A stretch of DNA of 64,000 bases from Ruminococcus sp. (GCA_017433905.1 JAFRGI010000011.1:17260-81259), one strand, 5' to 3'. Numbered from the stretch's first letter, positions 52,416 to 61,378 are shown. The notes: generated by a model from the sequence alone, not told the origin. Numbers and translations are program-made.

Positions 52416-52667
52416 ATGACTGATAATGAACTAAAAAAACTTTCCAGAGCCGGTCTTCTGGAGGTTCTGGTCACGCAGAGCCGGGAGATGGATCGATTGA
52501 AAGCGGAAAACGCCTTGCTGAAGAAAAAACTGGAGAATCGGGAGATCATGATGAGCCAATCCGGCTCGATTGCCGAAGCCTCGTTGAGAATCAATCATGT
52601 ATTTGAGGCTGCTCAGAAAGCTGCCGATCAGTATGTCAGCAGCGTCAGATGTCATTTTTCGGCGTAA
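52416..52667 (+). CDS. Small coiled-coil protein of the pilus island
   Basis: An 83-residue protein. Residues about 3-50 (LKKLSRAGLLEVLVTQSREMDRLKAENALLKKKLEN) form a heptad-patterned coiled coil, then a helix with SIAEASLRINHVFEAAQKAADQYV. Similar short proteins precede signal peptidase genes in sortase-pilus loci of gut Clostridia and are sometimes labelled 'DNA repair protein' without evidence. TTGGAGGGG precedes the ATG at 52416. No export signal. It may scaffold or regulate the secretion gene that follows; function unknown. Confidence 0.75.
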   Translation: MTDNELKKLSRAGLLEVLVTQSREMDRLKAENALLKKKLENREIMMSQSGSIAEASLRINHVFEAAQKAADQYVSSVRCHFSA

Positions 52668-52703
52668 TATTATTACAACCGATTTGGAAGGGTAGCTTGC
52701 TTT

Positions 52704-53636
52704 GTGGCAAAATATTTAAGGAACACCGGGTTAAAAAGACAGTCCGCTGGTGGAAAACGATATCGAACAATACAACAAAAGACTCCGCGCTATTCTTTCC
52801 GTTCTTCCCGTGTTCCGGGCAGGGCGGAACACGCGCCTTTATCGGCGCGCCAAAAAACAATTGGAAAGCTGTTGTCGCTTATGCCGAACAGAGAACGTTA
52901 CCGATCCAAATACGGATACCGGGGTAACGGCAATATTATCTCTTTTCGCGAGCGGCAAAAGAAAATTCCTTCGAAGCCGAAGAACGAGACAACGCAGTCC
53001 CGTGAGGAAGCGCAGTGGCTGAAACCCGGAAAAGCGAAGAGACGCAGGAACGAAAACTCGCTTACCATGGCGGAGAATCTTCCAACTACCGAGCAGCTGG
53101 AAGAGGAATTGAAACGCGAACGGACAAAAAAAGAGGGAAACCGATTAGTGCGAAACATCATCTTTGCACTCATTACGGTATCGGCGGCAGCGGTGCTTGT
53201 AGCGACGCTGTTTTTACCGATTCTTCAAATCTATGGCACATCCATGACGCCGACTCTTACAGAGGGAGATATTGTTGTTTCGGTAAAAGGGGCGCAGTTT
53301 GAAAGAGGAGATGTAATTTCCTTTTATTATAACAACAAAATATTGGTTAAACGGGTTATCGCCTTCGAAGGAGAGTATGTCAATATTGGAGAAGACGGAA
53401 CGGTTTATATCAATAATAAAGCAATAGAAGAGCCGTATTTGATTGGAAAAGCATTTGGAGAATGCGATCTGAAGCTGCCTTATCAGATTCCTGCGGGAAA
53501 GATTTTCGTACTCGGAGATCACCGTGATACATCTGTGGACAGCAGAAGCAGTGTTATGGGTTGCGTTTCCGAGGAGCAAATCGTCGGAAAAATAATCATG
53601 CGGGTTTGGCCTATTACCCGGATGGGATGGCTCTGA
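52704..53636 (+). CDS. Signal peptidase I with long basic N-terminal extension
   Basis: The C-terminal 190 residues are a type I signal peptidase: one transmembrane helix (about 150-170), the catalytic Ser in YGTSMTPTL, Lys in NKILVKRVIAFEGEYV, and the GDHRDTSVDSRSSVMG box. Before it the frame is open for about 120 further residues rich in Arg, Lys, Ser and Gln, starting at a GTG (52704) 11 bases after GGAAGGG. An ATG at 53068 (MAENLPTTEQ) would give the normal length but has no close ribosome site. The dedicated peptidase probably processes the pilins encoded downstream. Confidence 0.8.
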   Translation: MAKYLRNTGLKRQSAGGKRYRTIQQKTPRYSFRSSRVPGRAEHAPLSARQKTIGKLLSLMPNRERYRSKYGYRGNGNIISFRERQKKIPSKPKNETTQSREEAQWLKPGKAKRRRNENSLTMAENLPTTEQLEEELKRERTKKEGNRLVRNIIFALITVSAAAVLVATLFLPILQIYGTSMTPTLTEGDIVVSVKGAQFERGDVISFYYNNKILVKRVIAFEGEYVNIGEDGTVYINNKAIEEPYLIGKAFGECDLKLPYQIPAGKIFVLGDHRDTSVDSRSSVMGCVSEEQIVGKIIMRVWPITRMGWL

Positions 53637-53674
53637 CATAGAATACGCATGACTTTTTGAGAGGAGGTGTATAA

Positions 53675-56110
53675 ATGAAGCATGGCATGAAATTTCTGCC
53701 GAGGGCAAAGCACCGGAAGCAGAGCCGCATGCGGGAGAAACAGCCGATTCGATACCGCTATGCGATGCGGAGCAGAATTCTAAAGCGAACATTCATTTTT
53801 GTCGCGGCATTAATTGTTTTTGCTACAACCTATGCAATGGTTTTGCCTGCTATCACCATTTCAGTATCCAACTGTGGTATTGAAGAACACACGCATACGG
53901 ACGAGTGTTACCGCATGGAGCGGAAGCTTATTTGTCAAAACACGGAGGAGAATCACACACACACCGACGAGTGCTATGCGGAACAAAAAACACTGATGTG
54001 CGAAAAAGAACAGCATACGCATTCCGATGAGTGTTACGAAAAATCGAAGGAAGAAGAAACAGACAGCCGGAAAAAAACCGGACTTCCAGCCGGATCTCCC
54101 TCGGGAGAAGAGGTTTCTCTTGAGACGACGGATCTCAGTGCCTATAAGGACTTTGAAGAATTTCTCGCGACTGCAGGCGGCAAAATTGACAGTTTGCTGT
54201 ATGACTCGGGAAATAATCTCATCGACAATATCTACGAGGCGTCGGGTCAGGGTTACATTTATATTCTAAAGCTGTATTCTCCGTATATCGTACCGGATTC
54301 TTACTACTATTACCTGCCAAAGGGAATGGATGTGGAATTTGCATCCAAAACGGGCGCCATCTCCAACGGAAACTCCGTGATCGGTACCTATAGAATTTCA
54401 GACGACTCCGCTTTCGTTTTGTTCAACTTCGACGAGAATACAACGCACTATCAAAACATTACCGGTCAAATCACTTTGTCGGTATCGTTTGAAGAACGCA
54501 TAGACGCTTCTGTTTCCAAAACGGGATGGCTGATTGCTCCCGACGGGGCTTTTGACGGTTATTTCCACTTTAAAATATCTGCAAAGATTCCCGCGGACAG
54601 AGAGGGCTTGCCGGAGAAGGAATGGAAGTTCCTTGACCGCTCTGAAATCACTGACCAGTGGTATCAGGATTTCGCGGATCCGAAAAACGCCGCCAACACC
54701 CACGTTTATATTTCCTATCATCAGGTCAGCAATTATGAGCTGCATAACATCAGGGACGTATGCGATGATCCAAGTGTAAAAATAGCCTACTACACGGACG
54801 ATGCAACTAAGGAGCTGTATCTTGTTAACCGATGTGAATGCACGGACAGTACGCTGTGCGTCAGCGGTAATAATGGCCACTGCAAATGCGATTTGCTCAG
54901 TTCCTATCCGGGCTGGTGTACCTGCTGGTGCCTCGATGAAAATGCGACGGTTGACATTGTGTACAAAAACGCCGTGAACGGCGCTGACGGGACATATATT
55001 TTGAAGGATCAGAACAGTCTAAAAAAATCGCCGACTTATGAGAACAGGGTGACGCTGACAGGCTCCGGACGCAATTCGTCGGGCAAATTGGTAACGGAAA
55101 CCCATAAAGCTACCGCTGTGGTTGAATATTCGTACCTGACGGATAAGCAGGAGACGGTTAATGCAACGCCGGATAACGGTTATCAAAGCAGCTTCCGCGT
55201 TACCATCAACCCGCAAAAGGCGGATTTTTCAAAGATGGACAAAAACGGTGACGGCGTATATGACAAGCGCTTTGTGATAAACGACGTTATGAATAACCTG
55301 AGGTTTATTACAGGCTCCATCGTCATCTCGGCGGAAGACGCCGAAGGAAATGTTTATGAGCTGGTTTCCGGAAGCGACTTTGAGGTTAAAATAACGCAGA
55401 CGGACAAGGGAACCTCGCTTGAAATCAGTCTGTCAAAGCTCGGGGCATATACGTATTATGTTGATTACAGCGCACAGGTGTTTCAGGATTCGTCGGAAAC
55501 CACCGTCGAAATCCAAAACAGCGTTCTGCTCAGTCTTTATGAGGACGGCGGAGAGGGAGCCAATCCGGAGTATCATTATTCCAGACGCTTCGCCTATGAC
55601 GAGAAGTGGGATTATCTCAAATATGAGGTCAATGTGCTCAAGGTTGACTATGAGGACAACACGGTTTCTCTTCCCGGTGCAGTTTTTGGTTTGTATTCCG
55701 CAGACGATACGCTGATAGCAGAACGGACGACAGATGAAAACGGCAAATGCCGGTTCGAGACGGACGTGTTGGAGGGTTTGATTTTTAACATAAACACGAT
55801 GTATTACATCAAAGAGATATCTCCGCCTCCGAACTACGACCTGAACACCGTTTGCTACTGGTTCTATTTCGGTGAAGAACGCGACATTGCTCAGGAGCAG
55901 CGCATGGAACGGAAGTATCCGGGAATCCATATAACATTCGTCGCTCCGGTGAAAGAACAGGAATATGTTCTCCATATGAATGTGACGGATGAAAAAAGCT
56001 TTGTTCTTCCCGAAACCGGAGGAGGAGCGCTGTGGTACTTTGCAGCGGGTGCGGTTTTACTTCTTATCTCCGTTGGCTGCATCATTGTCAGATGTAAGCT
56101 AAAAAAATGA
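53675..56110 (+). CDS. Sortase-anchored pilus tip adhesin (SpaA-type) with His/Cys repeats
   Basis: An 811-residue surface protein. A basic tail precedes an N-terminal helix ending TTYAMVLPAITI (about 37-63). Three HTHTDECY/HTHSDECY motifs at 72-79, 94-101 and 114-121 follow, possibly metal-binding. A large region with a Cys-rich patch (RCECTDSTLC...CKCDLL...WCTCWC, about 385-430) leads to an SpaA/Cna-B-like domain (VLKVDYEDNTVSLPGAVFGLYSADDTLIAERTTDENGKCRFETD, about 655-700). LPETG at 778-782, a hydrophobic segment and a CKLKK tail form the sorting signal. GAGGAGG precedes the ATG. Large size and position suggest the pilus tip. Confidence 0.87.
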   Translation: MKHGMKFLPRAKHRKQSRMREKQPIRYRYAMRSRILKRTFIFVAALIVFATTYAMVLPAITISVSNCGIEEHTHTDECYRMERKLICQNTEENHTHTDECYAEQKTLMCEKEQHTHSDECYEKSKEEETDSRKKTGLPAGSPSGEEVSLETTDLSAYKDFEEFLATAGGKIDSLLYDSGNNLIDNIYEASGQGYIYILKLYSPYIVPDSYYYYLPKGMDVEFASKTGAISNGNSVIGTYRISDDSAFVLFNFDENTTHYQNITGQITLSVSFEERIDASVSKTGWLIAPDGAFDGYFHFKISAKIPADREGLPEKEWKFLDRSEITDQWYQDFADPKNAANTHVYISYHQVSNYELHNIRDVCDDPSVKIAYYTDDATKELYLVNRCECTDSTLCVSGNNGHCKCDLLSSYPGWCTCWCLDENATVDIVYKNAVNGADGTYILKDQNSLKKSPTYENRVTLTGSGRNSSGKLVTETHKATAVVEYSYLTDKQETVNATPDNGYQSSFRVTINPQKADFSKMDKNGDGVYDKRFVINDVMNNLRFITGSIVISAEDAEGNVYELVSGSDFEVKITQTDKGTSLEISLSKLGAYTYYVDYSAQVFQDSSETTVEIQNSVLLSLYEDGGEGANPEYHYSRRFAYDEKWDYLKYEVNVLKVDYEDNTVSLPGAVFGLYSADDTLIAERTTDENGKCRFETDVLEGLIFNINTMYYIKEISPPPNYDLNTVCYWFYFGEERDIAQEQRMERKYPGIHITFVAPVKEQEYVLHMNVTDEKSFVLPETGGGALWYFAAGAVLLLISVGCIIVRCKLKK

Positions 56111-56184
56111 GAGCAGAGGCATTGCCTTAGAATAGTTCAACATAGTTCAACTTTAAATACACATATAAAGAAAGGATGAAAAAA

Positions 56185-57876
56185 ATGAAAATGATGAAAA
56201 AAATCGGCGGAATTATGATGGCATTAGCTGTTGTTCTTTTGTCAACCATGTCTGCGTTCGCGGCGAATTCCGACGTTGAACAGGAAGTTCTGTCACATGA
56301 TTTCAAAGCGTATCAGATATTCTCCGCCACAGGCGTAGACAACCAGTATCTGACCGAGGTTGAGTGGGGTAACATGTTTGGTTCTCAAAGATTAATCAAC
56401 TCTTTTCTCAACGACATCAAAAACAGTTCCGATTTCAAAGTAAACGGAACAAACATCTTCGCTAACGCTTCTACCGCTGACGACGTAGCCAGAGCGCTCA
56501 CCGATTTTAACGATTACAGCGATATTGCTAAAGCGTTTGCGACACACGCGTATGATTATGCCAGCGTTCCCTTTGGAGGCAGCACCAAAACCTATGGGAA
56601 CGGCGACACACTTTCCGAGGCAGGTTATTACCTATTTGAAGATGTTTCTGCCGGCAGTGTTATCAACCCTGTTATCCTTAAGATGGCGGCCGACAGCAAG
56701 ATACACATTGAGGTAAAGGCTTCCGTTCCTCAGGTTGAGAAGAAGGTTAAGGAAAATACCTACAACTACAACTACGCGAGCGACACTATCTACGCAGAGC
56801 AGAACAGTTCGGTTATTCCGTTTTATTACGGTGCAGGCTACAACGATGCGGCTGACTATTGCATAGGCGACTCCATTCCCTTTGAGTTGATCGGTACCAT
56901 TCCGGACAACTTTGAGGAGTATTCTACATATTACTATGCTTTCGAGGATACTCTTTCCAAGGGGCTTACTTTCACCAACAACGACAAGGCGAACGCCACC
57001 GTTTCTCTGTATGACGTCAGCAGCGGCAAATACACGCTTGTTAAGGATGTTACCGACAAGTTTGACATTTCTTTCAATAAGCAAAGAACCGGCGAAACCT
57101 ACCTCAGTGTCGTATGTAACGATATTATCTCCGCTATTCCCGAGTTGAGCATGGATAGCCTTCTGGTGGTAAACTACAACGCGACGCTGAATGACAATGC
57201 TGTTATCGGTTATGACGGTAACATCAACGAAGTATACCTTGAGTATTCCAACAACCCTCAGACGCCCACTGCAAAGGGCAAAACTCCAACCGATAAAGTG
57301 ATTGTTTTCACTTATAAGGTAGATGTTACCAAATATGACACCGAGAACAATGCGCTCGAGAACGCCGAGTTTGTTCTTTTGAACGCCGACAATGAGTATT
57401 ATTCCCCAACAGCAGGCACCGATTCATACTGGGTAACCACAGAGGCCGATGCAGAAATTCTCAAGTCCGACAGAAACGGTAACTTTGTTATTTTAGGTCT
57501 TGACAAGGGCACCTATAAGCTCCGTGAGGTTAACGCTCCCTCCGGCTTTAAGGTTCTGGAGAATGACATCGAAATTTCTGTGGAAGCGATTATTCTTCCC
57601 GATATCAGCAACGACGCTGCGCAGAAATGGACAACTACCGCTCAGGATGCGCTGACCGATTTTGCCGCAAGACTTATCTCGAACGAGGATAACGCAGCTA
57701 CCATCAGCGTTTCTTCTGTGGGAGACGCTACGGTTTATCTTGATATCGTCAATACGAAGGTTTATGACCTTCCCGGAACCGGCGGTATGGGTACAACTGT
57801 GTTTTACATTGCGGGCGGAGTGCTGATCGCTGCGGCAATTGTGCTGATCGTTGTTAAGATCAAAGCAAAAAAATAA
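56185..57876 (+). CDS. Major pilin subunit (isopeptide-forming, LPGTG anchored)
   Basis: A 563-residue pilin. Signal peptide about 1-29 (KIGGIMMALAVVLLSTMSAFAA), N-terminal domain, a D2-type fimbrial domain beginning near APQVEKKVKENT-like SVPQVEKKV, and a Cna-B/SpaA domain (VDVTKYDTENNALENAEFVLLNADN..., with the Glu-bearing GLDKGTYKLREVNAPSGF). Such domains are stabilised by Lys-Asn isopeptide bonds. LPGTG at 529-533 precedes a membrane segment and KIKAKK tail. AAAGAAAGG abuts an ATG at 56176, so the ATG at 56185 is preferred. A hairpin downstream may raise its mRNA relative to the sortase. Confidence 0.92.
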   Translation: MKMMKKIGGIMMALAVVLLSTMSAFAANSDVEQEVLSHDFKAYQIFSATGVDNQYLTEVEWGNMFGSQRLINSFLNDIKNSSDFKVNGTNIFANASTADDVARALTDFNDYSDIAKAFATHAYDYASVPFGGSTKTYGNGDTLSEAGYYLFEDVSAGSVINPVILKMAADSKIHIEVKASVPQVEKKVKENTYNYNYASDTIYAEQNSSVIPFYYGAGYNDAADYCIGDSIPFELIGTIPDNFEEYSTYYYAFEDTLSKGLTFTNNDKANATVSLYDVSSGKYTLVKDVTDKFDISFNKQRTGETYLSVVCNDIISAIPELSMDSLLVVNYNATLNDNAVIGYDGNINEVYLEYSNNPQTPTAKGKTPTDKVIVFTYKVDVTKYDTENNALENAEFVLLNADNEYYSPTAGTDSYWVTTEADAEILKSDRNGNFVILGLDKGTYKLREVNAPSGFKVLENDIEISVEAIILPDISNDAAQKWTTTAQDALTDFAARLISNEDNAATISVSSVGDATVYLDIVNTKVYDLPGTGGMGTTVFYIAGGVLIAAAIVLIVVKIKAKK

Positions 57877-57893
57877 ACCGTACTGCAAATTTT

Positions 57894-57928
57894 GTTTGAC
57901 AGTCTGAAATTTTTTCAGGCTGTCAAAC
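57894..57928 (+). terminator. Intercistronic hairpin between major pilin and sortase
   Basis: GTTTGACAG-T-CTGAAA pairs with TTTCAG-G-CTGTCAAAC. No T run follows, so partial termination or mRNA stabilisation is more likely than a full stop. Confidence 0.6.
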
Positions 57929-57949
57929 AGCAAGGAGAACCTTGAGAGA

Positions 57950-58774
57950 ATGAAAAAAAGGATATTGACCATACTGATTTTTATCATCATGTTTTCAGGG
58001 CTGTCCTTGCTGTTTTTTCCGACAATCAGCGATTTCTTTAACAGCGTAAGCAGAGCCAAGGATATAAACACATACGCCGCATCGGTGGCAGAAATTAATG
58101 AAAATGAGTACCGACGGATTTGGGACAGTGCTGTCGACTACAACGCCCGTCTTGCAAAAAAACCTGCCCACTGGAATTTATCCGAATCGGAGATTGCTGA
58201 CTATGAAAGTCAGCTTGACATTTCGGGGCGCGGAATTATGTCGTACATCGAAATTCCCAAACTCCGTTGTTCGTTGCCCGTATATCACGGAACAGAAGCG
58301 GGAGTGCTGCAAATCGCGATAGGGCATCTCGAGGGAACGTCTCTGCCGGTCGGCGGTAAAAGCACGCACTGTGTTTTATCCGGACACAGAGGTCTTCCGT
58401 CGGCAAAGTTGTTTTCCGGTTTGGATCAGCTAAATGTGGGTGATACGTTTTCCATACGTACGCTGGATGAAACGCTTATCTATGAGGTGGATGAAATCAG
58501 CGTTGTGCTTCCGGAAGAAACTGGCAAGCTGCAAATAATTAAAGGGGAGGATCTGTGTACTTTGATGACTTGTACTCCATATGGTATCAATACGCATAGA
58601 CTTCTTGTAAGAGGACGCAGAATCTACAACGAAAACAGCACGGAAATCAGGGTGACAGCAGATGCTCTTCAAATTGATCCGCTGATGATTGCTCCGTTTT
58701 TGGGAGTTCCGGTGCTTGTTATCCTGTTTGTGATTGTAATTACATATACACGTACACGCAAGCGGAGGGAATAG
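57950..58774 (+). CDS. Class C sortase (pilus polymerase)
   Basis: A 274-residue membrane transpeptidase with an N-terminal helix (about 5-27) and a C-terminal helix (about 245-268), the topology of pilus-building class C sortases. Active-site residues are His146 (LSGHRG), Cys208 (TLMTCTPYG) and Arg217 (NTHRLLVRG). It would join major pilin subunits through the LPGTG threonine to a lysine of the next subunit. It lies directly behind the major pilin gene. Confidence 0.93.
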   Translation: MKKRILTILIFIIMFSGLSLLFFPTISDFFNSVSRAKDINTYAASVAEINENEYRRIWDSAVDYNARLAKKPAHWNLSESEIADYESQLDISGRGIMSYIEIPKLRCSLPVYHGTEAGVLQIAIGHLEGTSLPVGGKSTHCVLSGHRGLPSAKLFSGLDQLNVGDTFSIRTLDETLIYEVDEISVVLPEETGKLQIIKGEDLCTLMTCTPYGINTHRLLVRGRRIYNENSTEIRVTADALQIDPLMIAPFLGVPVLVILFVIVITYTRTRKRRE

Positions 58775-58798
58775 AATGAGTAGGAGGGTGCGGGGTAA

Positions 58799-59776
58799 AT
58801 GAAACCAAACAGAAAAAAATGGGTGCTGGCAGCGCTATTGACCACGCTGATACTGCTCGTAAATTCCGTTTTTGTAATCAACGGAGCGGAGCCGCACGGC
58901 TCGATCAGCATGACCTACGAATTGAGCGACGTATTGTTTCAGATTTACCGGGTCGGAACATTTTCGGACGCGGGAGTTTCATTGATAGAGCCGTATGCGT
59001 CATATAATGTCAATATGGAAAGTGAAAACGCGGCTCAGACACTTGCAGCCTATATTCAGAGAGATGATCTTCCGTCTTTGGATTCCGTGCGCACCGACAC
59101 GGATGGAGTTGTCGTTTTCAATAAGCTTCCAAAGGGTGTTTATCTCATCATCGGAGAAAGCTCTGTATATGAGGAAACAACCTATACGGTAATGCCTTCG
59201 ATAATCAGTGTGCCGTTTTTGTCTGAAGGCAATGAATATTGGGATTTGCGGGCAGAGGCAAAATTTGAGAAATCCACAAAAAAAGTAACGGAGATCAGTT
59301 GTCTTAAGGTGTGGAAAAACTGCGGAGAAAATGTGCATCCCGACGTCCACGTACAGCTTTTACGTAATTTCAAGGTGTTTGATACCGTCAGGCTGAACCA
59401 AAGTAACAACTGGAAGTATACGTGGGAGAATCTGGATGCAGATTATCAGTGGACAGTGACGGAGGAAACACCGGGATCGGATTATCAGGTTGACATAAGC
59501 TGTGACGGTGAGGTGTTCATCCTTACGAACACGTTCACAGAGCCTCCGCCGACGGAGCCAACGGAACCAACATCATCAACGAAGCCGACGTTGCCGACGG
59601 AACCGACATTGCCGACGGAGCCTGCCGCGCAGTATTCCACTACTCCGTATCCGTCGCCTACGACGGATATTCCGCAAACCGGGCAGCTCAATTGGCCGGT
59701 ACCGGTTCTCGGATTTATCGGCACAGTGCTGTGCCTGATAGGTATTCTCGTCATAAGGAATAAAAAAGATGAATAA
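58799..59776 (+). CDS. Minor (basal) pilin with Cna-B domain and IPQTG anchor
   Basis: A 325-residue surface protein. Signal peptide about 1-30, a first domain (about 35-150) with LPKGVYLIIGESS, a Cna-B-like domain (about 160-240, KVWKNCGENVHPDVHVQLLRN...NNWKYTWENLDADYQWTVTEE), then a Pro/Thr/Glu repeat linker (PTEPT, LPTEPT; about 243-285). IPQTG at 291-295 with a hydrophobic segment and RNKKDE tail is the sorting signal. The Pro-Thr stalk and position suggest the basal, wall-linked pilin. It overlaps the next sortase gene by 8 bases. Confidence 0.88.
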   Translation: MKPNRKKWVLAALLTTLILLVNSVFVINGAEPHGSISMTYELSDVLFQIYRVGTFSDAGVSLIEPYASYNVNMESENAAQTLAAYIQRDDLPSLDSVRTDTDGVVVFNKLPKGVYLIIGESSVYEETTYTVMPSIISVPFLSEGNEYWDLRAEAKFEKSTKKVTEISCLKVWKNCGENVHPDVHVQLLRNFKVFDTVRLNQSNNWKYTWENLDADYQWTVTEETPGSDYQVDISCDGEVFILTNTFTEPPPTEPTEPTSSTKPTLPTEPTLPTEPAAQYSTTPYPSPTTDIPQTGQLNWPVPVLGFIGTVLCLIGILVIRNKKDE

Positions 59777-60374
59777 AAAAGGATTAGTTAGCCTGATTGC
59801 GGGTTTCATTTGTATAATGGCAGCGCTGGCTTTTTTGATAAATAATATAATGGAATCGCAGCAGGCGGAGAATGCCTCCGAAAGTATAATCCATGAGCTG
59901 AATCGGCAAATGGACGTCGCAAACGCTGTTGTTTCAGAGGATTTTCCGACAGATAATCCCGACAGAATCATGCCTGAGATGATGGTTGACGATTTGGGAT
60001 ATATCGGAATACTCTCCGTTCCCGAATTGGATTTGGAACTGCCGGTTCTGGGTGACTTTGATTACGACGCGCTTCAAATCACGCCGTGTCTGTACAGCGG
60101 AACGGTATATCAAAACAATATGGTTATAGGTGCGCATAATTACGACGCGCATTTCGGCAGGATAGGAAATCTGCATATCGGTGCAACCGTGATTTTTACC
60201 GACACGGAGCGCCACAGCTTCCAATACGAGGTGGTAAACGCAGAATCATTAAAGCCAAATCAAAACGAAGAATTAACGCAAAAGCAACATGAGAACGACT
60301 GGAATTTGACAATGTTTACTTGTAACTACTCAGGAACAGAACGGGTAACCATTCGCTGCGCGCTGAAAAAATGA
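59769..60374 (+). CDS. Second sortase of the pilus island
   Basis: A 201-residue sortase with one N-terminal membrane helix (about 5-27) and no C-terminal helix. Active-site residues are His123 (VIGAHNYDAHFG), Cys185 (TMFTCNYSG) and Arg192 (ERVTIRC). The architecture is that of a housekeeping-like or accessory sortase rather than class C. Overlap with the IPQTG pilin gene suggests it attaches that basal pilin, and with it the pilus, to the wall. The class (B, D or other) was not determined. Confidence 0.87.
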   Translation: MNKKGLVSLIAGFICIMAALAFLINNIMESQQAENASESIIHELNRQMDVANAVVSEDFPTDNPDRIMPEMMVDDLGYIGILSVPELDLELPVLGDFDYDALQITPCLYSGTVYQNNMVIGAHNYDAHFGRIGNLHIGATVIFTDTERHSFQYEVVNAESLKPNQNEELTQKQHENDWNLTMFTCNYSGTERVTIRCALKK

Positions 60375-61184
60375 TGGATGTATTTATTTGCCTGAAAACT
60401 TTTGAGATCGAGAGCAGTCTGCTTGACCGGGTACGCGTATAAAGTTAATTCGTATCGGTTGTTTGCTCGGCAATGCGCTGCATGCAGATAACAAAAATAC
60501 TAACAGTACGGGAAGAACGGTTGCTACAATTTTTTCATTTTTTACCTCTTTAAAAAATATATCTTTCGCAACTTGCTATTGCAATTTGCGACCAAAAAGT
60601 TTTTACTTGGCAAAAACTCAATTCAAAGAACAAAATGGCTTAAACACTGGCTTTTTGGCACTTTTTAACAGAAAGCTAAAACCCAGCCAATTAGGTCTTG
60701 ACAAATGATAGAAACACGGTTATAATAAATCATGCGTTATGCGAAAGCAGGCACCACAAAAAGCCCCAGCGGAAACTGGAGCTTCATCACTTTTTTTACA
60801 AGACTGACACTCTTGTAAAAGGCTATTTGCAGAAAATATGGCTATATTTTATTATTAGTCTCTAGTCTCGAAACGTGCTTGCCAAGATAGCTTTTATATA
60901 ATTGTGGTGCCCATTCTTGTTTAAAAGGAACAAGGAAACAGAAAACACGGGGCGCTTTTATGTGAGCTACCTTGCTTTTAAGATAATAGTTACGCCACGA
61001 TATGAGCGAACCAACGAAATTGCACTTTCGTTGCTATTTCCTTTCAGTAAGCATCCTGTCAATAATTACAATTATCTATAGAATGTGATATGAAAAGTAA
61101 AACTGGAACCCATCTATTTCAGTTTTAGTTATTATCAAAATGTAATCATTGACAACTGTAAGCGTGTTTCATAATAATCTCTCC
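60375..61184. other. AT-rich gene-free block with orphan promoter and hairpins
   Basis: No convincing protein gene. A near-consensus promoter, TTGACA (60698-60703) with a 17-bp spacer and TATAAT (60721-60726), points right. Downstream are an AGCCCCAG/CTGGAGCT stem followed by T residues (about 60760-60798), a TTTTACAAGA/TCTTGTAAAA stem (about 60793-60820), CAACGAAA/TTTCGTTG (61012-61033) and AAAACTG/CAGTTTT (61099-61126). Upstream is a TCGCAA-TTGC dyad (60566-60591). The composition differs from the flanking genes. It may hold a small RNA or the remains of an attenuated leader. Confidence 0.5.
60698..60726 (+). promoter_or_regulatory. Orphan promoter
   Basis: TTGACA and TATAAT with exact 17-bp spacing; no protein-coding gene follows within 600 bp. 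A 28-codon frame at 60732-60818 begins only 6 bases after the -10, so normal translation from a ribosome site is not possible. Confidence 0.6.
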
Positions 61185-61220
61185 GATTGGGTATCTTCCC
61201 ATAACGAGAGATACCCAATC
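61185..61220 (-). terminator. Hairpin downstream of tRNA-Cys
   Basis: GATTGGGTATCT and its exact complement with a 12-base loop, 7 bp beyond the tRNA 3' end. Confidence 0.6.
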
Positions 61221-61226
61221 GAAAAC

Positions 61227-61301
61227 TGGAGGCGACAGGCGGATTTGAACCGCCGCATCAGAGTTTTGCAGACTCGTGCCTTACCACTTGGCTATGTCGC
61301 C
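61227..61301 (-). tRNA. tRNA-Cys (GCA anticodon)
   Basis: On the minus strand the gene starts GGCGACATAGCCAAGTGG and folds as a complete cloverleaf: acceptor GGCGACA/TGTCGCC, D arm with AAGTGGTAAGGC, anticodon loop CTGCAAA with GCA, and T arm GCGG-TTCAAATC-CCGC. CCA (61229-61227) is encoded after the discriminator base. Length without CCA is 72 nt, normal for tRNA-Cys. Confidence 0.97.
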
Positions 61302-61378
61302 GTAACAAACTTATTATATCATCGATCACAGATTGTGTCAAGGGATTTTTTAAATTATACGCCGGAAGAAGGTAAAAT

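Noticed and set aside
52750-53022. A 90-codon plus-strand frame overlapping the start of the signal peptidase gene
   Set aside because: It lacks a ribosome site and is a shadow of the frame that continues into the signal peptidase.
56117-56133. GCATTGCCTTA upstream of the major pilin gene, like the end of a family 1 element
   Set aside because: Only about 11 bases match and no other part of the element is present, so chance or a very old remnant cannot be separated.
60463-60708. An 81-codon frame in the gene-free block
   Set aside because: It has no ribosome site, unusual composition, and its end overlaps the -35 of the orphan promoter.
60732-60818. A 28-codon frame starting just after the orphan promoter, possibly a leader peptide
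   Set aside because: The ATG lies about 6 bases after the -10 box, leaving no room for a ribosome site; leaderless translation is possible but not supported.
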